A DNA stretch of 10,404 nucleotides, taken from the NCBI GenBank assembly GCA_003024985.2, contig PXIH01S0000351.1. The stretch is one strand, 5' to 3'. Source of the DNA: Euperipatoides rowelli (taxonomy: Eukaryota > Onychophora > Udeonychophora > Euonychophora > Peripatopsidae). This document shows, in pieces, positions 7,422 through 10,404 of the stretch (the first letter of the stretch is position 1; each line of letters begins with the position of its first letter). Position numbers and translations under genes: made by a program. The notes beneath the pieces are model-generated. The model was not told the origin of the DNA. It was given only the letters and a program-made list of their open reading frames with translations, and ran no database searches.

Positions 7422-8790
7422 GTATGCCACACCCCGGTAATGGTCTTTGGTCTTTGGCGGTGAAAACAGGCAAGGGGGAGCTGAACCATCATCCTTTGCC
7501 CAAGGCAATGGGTAAATTCCCATCGTTGCTCTCCTGTACTTACCCAGCCGATGGCGGGCAAAGGGGCGCTAGGCTCCCGGGACTGGTTGGACTCGATGGT
7601 CCGGGGACCGCTTGATGCCCAAAGCGAACAATATCAGGTACCCATCACTTCCGACACTTGCTCTCCATAGACCGTGCGCCTAACACCAACATGGTCTTTT
7701 GGTTTCACGGTGAAACGGGCAAGGGGTGCTATGCGCCCTGGACTGGTTGGGCTTGGACAGTCGACCCCCAACCGTCATCCTTTGCCCAAGGAAACAGGTA
7801 AACTTCCCATCGTCGCTCTCCACACTTACCCGGCCGATGGCAGGCAAGGGGGCGTTAGGTGCCTGGGACTGGTTGGACTCGACGGTCGGGGGACCGCCTG
7901 ATGCCCAAAGTGAATGATATCACATGTACATATCACTTCCGACACATGCTTGCCTTTGACCATGTGCCAAACCCTGGCGATGGTCTCAGTGCCATCGACC
8001 GTTTGCCACATCCCAGTGACAATCGTTGGTTTCATCATGTAAATGGGCAAGGAGACACTAGGCGCCCGGGACTGGTTGGACTCAGACGGTCGGTGGACCG
8101 CCTGAAGCTTACAGCAAAGGGTAAACTTCCCACCATCGCTCTCTGCACTTACCCACCGATGGCAGGCAAGGGGGCGCTAGGCGCCCAGGACTGGTTGGAC
8201 TTGATGGTCGGTGGACCACCTGAAGCCCAACGCGAACAATATCATGTACCCATCACTTCTGACACTTGTCTCCATAGACCGTGCGCCTAACACCGACACG
8301 GTCTTTTAGTTTCATGGTGAAAATGGGCAAGGGGTGCTAGGCGCCCAGGACTGGTTGGGCTCGGATGGTCGACCATCTAACAGTTGTCCTTTGCCCAAGG
8401 CAACAGGTAAACTTCCCATTGTCGCTCTCCTGTACTTACCCGGCCGACAGCAAGCAAAGGGGCGCTAGGAGCCCGGGACTGGTTGGACTCAACAGTTGGG
8501 AAACCGCCTGACGCACAAAGCGAACGATATCACATGTACCCATCACTTCCAACACATGCCACCTTCGACCATGCACCACACCCCGGTGATGGTCTTGGTG
8601 CCATCGACCGTATGCCACACCCTGGTGACGGTCTTTGGTTTCACGGTGTTAAACAGGCAAGGGGGGTGCTAAGCGCCTGGGACTGGTTGGACTCAACAGT
8701 CAGTGGACCACCTGATGCCAAAGCGAATGATATCACATACCCATCACTTCCAACACTTGCTCGCCCTTGACCGTGCACCGATGGTGGCAC
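7422..8790. repeat. 608-611-bp higher-order tandem repeat in the 5' ETS
   Basis: The anchor GACTGGTTGG occurs eight times: 7581, 7741, 7867, 8070, 8189, 8349, 8478 and 8681. The spacings are 160, 126, 203, 119, then 160, 129, 203. The order repeats, so the true period is 608-611 bp and each period holds four related but unequal subunits. Subunits share GGGCAAGGGG, GCGCTAGGCGCCC, TGATGCCCAAAGCGAA, ATATCA and ACCCATCACTTCC elements in different combinations. The first period begins near 7422, where the ~290-bp family stops in mid-unit, with a block (CCACACCCCGGTAATGG) matching one at about 8577-8590 and 8613-8630. The array fades after about 8790. Confidence 0.92.
8172..8186 (-). other. GGGCGC-TAG-GCGCCC hairpin within the subrepeat
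   Basis: A perfect 6-bp stem with a 3-nt loop, directly left of the GACTGGTTGG anchor. Variants precede most other anchors (for example GGCGCTAGGAGCCC at 8461 and GGTGCTAGGCGCCC at 8335), so several similar small hairpins would line the transcript. Confidence 0.5.
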
Positions 8791-9096
8791 GGTCTTGGTT
8801 TTCACACTCTCACCTTCGGCCGTGGACCGGGCTACCATCAGCTCATGACCTTCCTCCGGCCAGCAACCTGGCCTTTTTGTCCTCTTTTTGGGGATATAGG
8901 GCTTAAAGAGGCATGACGGACCCAAAGACGCTTGATTACCGTCATTCTATACACTCCCCTACCGCCCGCATGCACATACGTAAAATACCGGGTAAAGTAC
9001 CGTACATACGGGAGAGGCCACGATGCGGGCACAAAACACCGTCATTTATAGTCCTAACATGATTTTAATTTTTCCTTCTGTTGTCATTGATGACAA
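8791..9096 (-). other. Promoter-proximal ETS / leader, non-repetitive
   Basis: About 300 bp between the higher-order repeat and the putative promoter. It contains a 6-bp GGCCAG/CTGGCC stem with a 4-nt loop (8858-8873), two copies of ACCGTCAT 100 bp apart (8938 and 9038) and two related stretches, TACCGGGTAAAG and TACCGTACATACGGG, near 8986-9012. TTGTCATTGATGACAA (9081-9096) is a perfect 7-bp inverted repeat with a 2-bp centre. Composition turns from GC-rich to AT-rich across this stretch. No gene seen. Confidence 0.5.
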
Positions 9097-9164
9097 CTAC
9101 CTCTCCTATATATATACTGTCGCATTTGAGTTCGTACCCCAGTCCTACTCTGGAAAAAAAAAAA
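9097..9164 (-). promoter_or_regulatory. Putative RNA polymerase I gene promoter
   Basis: On the minus strand the order is: an 11-T tract (9154-9164), GAGTAGGACTGGGGTA (9150-9135), AAATGC, CAG, a TATATATATA run (9116-9107), then GGAGAGGTAG (9106-9097). A TATATA-G/A-rich start box is a familiar form of rDNA transcription start in plants and several invertebrates. The block lies at the AT-rich/GC-rich boundary upstream of the 18S, on the correct strand, and is duplicated 174 bp further upstream. All of this supports a promoter. Start-site assignment near 9105 is inference; no transcript evidence is available. Confidence 0.55.
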
Positions 9165-9270
9165 GTTCACCCAGGGTCGTCATGGAAAGGTAGTCGGTAA
9201 AATGAGCATCATATGGCCGATATTCTCGGAATTGCGTTAAAATGCTTTTTTCCGAGCTTGTTCAGAGAGA

Positions 9271-9352
9271 CTACCTCTCCTATATATACTGTTGCATTTG
9301 CAAACATACCCCAGTCCTACTCGTCTCAAAATCAAAAAAAAAAAAAAAAAAA
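9271..9352 (-). promoter_or_regulatory. Putative spacer promoter (duplicate of the gene promoter)
   Basis: Positions 9271-9322 match 9097-9150 at about 46 of 52 aligned bases, with one fewer TA pair. It has the same TATATATA-GGAGAGG core on the minus strand, the same GAGTAGGACTGGGGTA upstream element, and again a T tract (19 T, 9334-9352, minus strand) directly upstream. Duplicated spacer promoters feeding polymerase I towards the gene promoter are known from Drosophila and Xenopus rDNA. T tracts upstream may act as terminators, which is inference. Confidence 0.5.
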
Positions 9353-9460
9353 GTGTTACCTTCTCCTACAACATACACTGTCCATCGGGAAAAGCGTTAC
9401 CTTTTCCTATATCATTGTGTATTTTACGGACATTTCTTATTTTTACTGTTATATGGGAGA
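9353..9460 (-). repeat. Degenerate promoter-core copies
   Basis: Three weaker relatives of the promoter core follow. GTTACCTTCTCCTAC with ATACACTGTCCAT is at about 9354-9386, GTTACCTTTTCCTATATC with TGTGTATTTT at about 9396-9425, and ACATTTCTTATTTTTACTGTTATATG at about 9430-9455. Compare ACTACCTCTCCTATATATA followed by CTGTTGCATTT in the intact copy. The first two look convincing, the third is marginal. Confidence 0.4.
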
Positions 9461-9463
9461 GCA

Positions 9464-10290
9464 TCACCACGTCCAACTTTAAAAATAGATTTTAAGCTTT
9501 ACTAGCCCTCAACACACACACAAAAAAAATATTTCTCTGGAATTTTTTTTCTTTGTTCTGATGTGTCAAAGTGTTCCTGAGGCCCGACTTCACATCGGTC
9601 ATGCTTTGTCTCCTGACCTATCAGTCGCCATCATGACTGATGACGGACATCATCCGTACCTTTTCCCGTAGCCTCTAAACACTTGCCATACACCATACTC
9701 TTGCGAAAGAAGTACGGGAAATCACGTCACCCACTCCAACTACATAATACTTTATTGTGATGGAGATGTTTCTCTTAGATACACTCTAATAGTGTCACCG
9801 TATCCAACTTTAAAAATCGATTTTAGTCAATACTAGCCCTCTACCCGTCTTGAGACGGGAAGTCGACCTGACTTGTCAAAGTGTTTGGATTTTAGTTTTT
9901 TTTTTTTTGGACTTAGGAATTTTACAAGTCTACTTTTTGTGCTTTGTACTGATGTGATAGAGTGTTCTCGAATGACCATCAATGTAAATTTACTCCCATC
10001 GTTGATCACCGTACTTTTGTGATGGGGGAGGCTTCATCCGTGGAAGGTAGCGTGTCAACCCCCTTGACTGAATGTACCATCGCCGTACTTCTACCTCAAC
10101 GGCCAACTACCACACCTTTGACGGCAAAATCGAGGCACTCGCCGTTAATGACATATCGTCAAAGACGATTTTTACCAAAGTCAAAAGAAATAGCATCACC
10201 ATTTCCAACTATGAAAAACGACTTTAGACGCTACACACACTCTACCTGTCTCAGGACGGGAAGTCGACATGACTTGTCAAACGCAAACCA
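9464..10290. repeat. Diverged intergenic-spacer repeat (three copies)
   Basis: TCACC...TCCAACTTTAAAAAT..GATTTTA starts at 9464, 9795 and 10196, so units are about 331 and 401 bp. Copies 2 and 3 continue with TAC.CGTCT.....GACGGGAAGTCGAC and TGACTTGTCAAA. Copy 1 keeps only CTAGCCCTC and, 50 bp later, GTGTCAAAGTGTT. A further shared element, CTGATGTG followed by GTGTTC, is at about 9558 and 9949. Similarity is interrupted by A/T tracts of differing length, for example T13 at 9896-9908. Repeats upstream of promoters act as polymerase I enhancers in some animals, but nothing here proves that. No gene is supported in this interval. Confidence 0.75.
9844..9859. other. Perfect inverted repeat in the spacer repeat
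   Basis: CCCGTCTTGAGACGGG is a 7-bp inverted repeat with a 2-bp centre. The matching site in the next copy (about 10245-10260, CCTGTCTCAGGACGGG) has changed bases but still pairs over 6 bp if G-T is allowed, suggesting that the dyad is kept. It could be a protein-binding site. Confidence 0.5.
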
Positions 10291-10299
10291 AAAAGACCA

Positions 10300-10323
<24 letters not shown>
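10300..10323. repeat. TA dinucleotide microsatellite
   Basis: A run of about 12 AT/TA units with no interruption, ending directly at the putative hAT terminus. The run would hide any 8-bp target-site duplication, because the adjacent 8 bp are ATATATAT. Confidence 0.95.
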
Positions 10324-10330
<7 letters not shown>

Positions 10331-10404
10331 GGGTAGTAACGTCCACAAAGTAACGCATTACTAACGGCCGTTACATTTTTCAGGAACGGGCAGGGAACTA
10401 GTTA
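10324..10404. mobile_element. Terminus of a probable hAT DNA transposon (runs off the right edge)
   Basis: CAGAGTTGGGTAGTAACG starts immediately after the TA run. It closely resembles the CAGAGGTGGGTAGTAACGCG ends of a widespread animal hAT group, and CAGRG is the hAT terminal signature. GTAAC/GTTAC subterminal motifs follow at 10336, 10350 and 10370, and TAACGGCCGTTA (10362-10373) is a perfect 12-bp palindrome. Only one end is in the window, so neither the transposase nor the opposite terminus can be assessed. A non-autonomous MITE is equally possible. Confidence 0.6.

Larger units (their letters stand above)
5673..9100 (-). ncRNA. 5' external transcribed spacer (5' ETS) of the rDNA unit, inferred
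   Basis: The DNA directly upstream of the 18S 5' end on the minus strand is transcribed as 5' ETS in every eukaryotic rDNA unit and removed during processing. Here the upstream limit is inferred from the promoter-like block at 9097-9150, giving about 3.4 kb. It is GC-rich, while DNA right of about 9050 is clearly AT-richer, which fits a transcribed spacer against an intergenic spacer. Most of its length is tandem repeat (two separate families, listed below). No protein is encoded. The exact start of transcription and any processing sites cannot be read from sequence alone. Confidence 0.7.

Noticed and set aside
7422-8790. CRISPR-like array (regularly recurring anchor)
   Set aside because: Spacings of 119-203 bp repeat as a higher-order period and the intervening sequences are themselves homologous. 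This is tandem satellite structure, not repeats with unique spacers.
8858-8878. Stem-loop followed by a T run on the plus strand, like a bacterial intrinsic terminator
   Set aside because: The context is eukaryotic rDNA transcribed from the other strand. A 6-bp stem next to T5 is expected by chance in this composition.
8889-8904. GGGATATAGGGC as a plus-strand polymerase I start box
   Set aside because: It points away from the only rRNA gene seen and is not duplicated, unlike the minus-strand candidates at 9097 and 9271.
9213-9505. Overlapping 67-89-codon frames near 9.2-9.5 kb
   Set aside because: They run through poly(A), giving Lys runs, and through promoter-like repeats in three frames at once, with no sign of coding.

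Overview
The window looks like invertebrate animal nuclear DNA. It joins a decayed non-LTR retrotransposon (left 4.2 kb) to the 5' part of a ribosomal DNA unit on the minus strand (right 5.3 kb). The 18S rRNA 5' end is unmistakable. Its details (a GTCTAAGTAC start region and the ATCAACTGTCGATGGTAGG block) fit a protostome, possibly an arthropod, but I cannot name the species. There is no prokaryotic gene organisation: no operons or Shine-Dalgarno sites. The long frames at 5.7-8.9 kb are stop-poor repeats in a GC-rich spacer, not genes.

Layout. (1) 1-4157: a LINE on the plus strand. A fragmentary ORF1 is joined by an ATGA stop/start overlap at 641-644 to a roughly 1,170-codon ORF2. ORF2 carries, in order, an APE endonuclease, a reverse transcriptase (SPGPDG, LDLRKAFD, RQGDPLS, YADD) and a C-terminal CCHC zinc knuckle. 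The architecture and motifs point to the L1/Tx1 superfamily, closer to Tx1. Three in-frame stops and about three frame changes make this copy dead. (2) 4158-5150: AT-rich sequence without a recognisable gene, ending in a short stretch that weakly resembles the 28S rRNA 5' end. (3) 5151-5672: the first 522 nt of 18S rRNA, minus strand, stopping abruptly after GGAAGGCA. (4) 5673 to about 9100: the inferred 5' external transcribed spacer, GC-rich. It holds about 4.5 copies of a ~290-bp tandem repeat (6143-7421), then a 608-611-bp higher-order repeat (7422-8790) built from four unequal subunits. (5) 9097-9460: a probable RNA polymerase I promoter (TATATA-GGAGAGG on the minus strand), an upstream duplicate and weaker copies, the two clear ones each preceded by a T tract. 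(6) 9464-10290: AT-richer intergenic spacer with three diverged copies of another repeat. (7) 10300-10404: a TA microsatellite, then what looks like the end of a hAT DNA transposon running off the right edge.

Read together, the right half is a spacer-promoter-ETS-18S series transcribed right to left. The rRNA gene is broken 522 nt into 18S, where unrelated DNA begins. Whether the LINE caused that break, or this is simply the edge of an rDNA array, is the main open question. An 11-bp match at positions 3-13 to 18S sequence lying just past the break makes an insertion worth testing.
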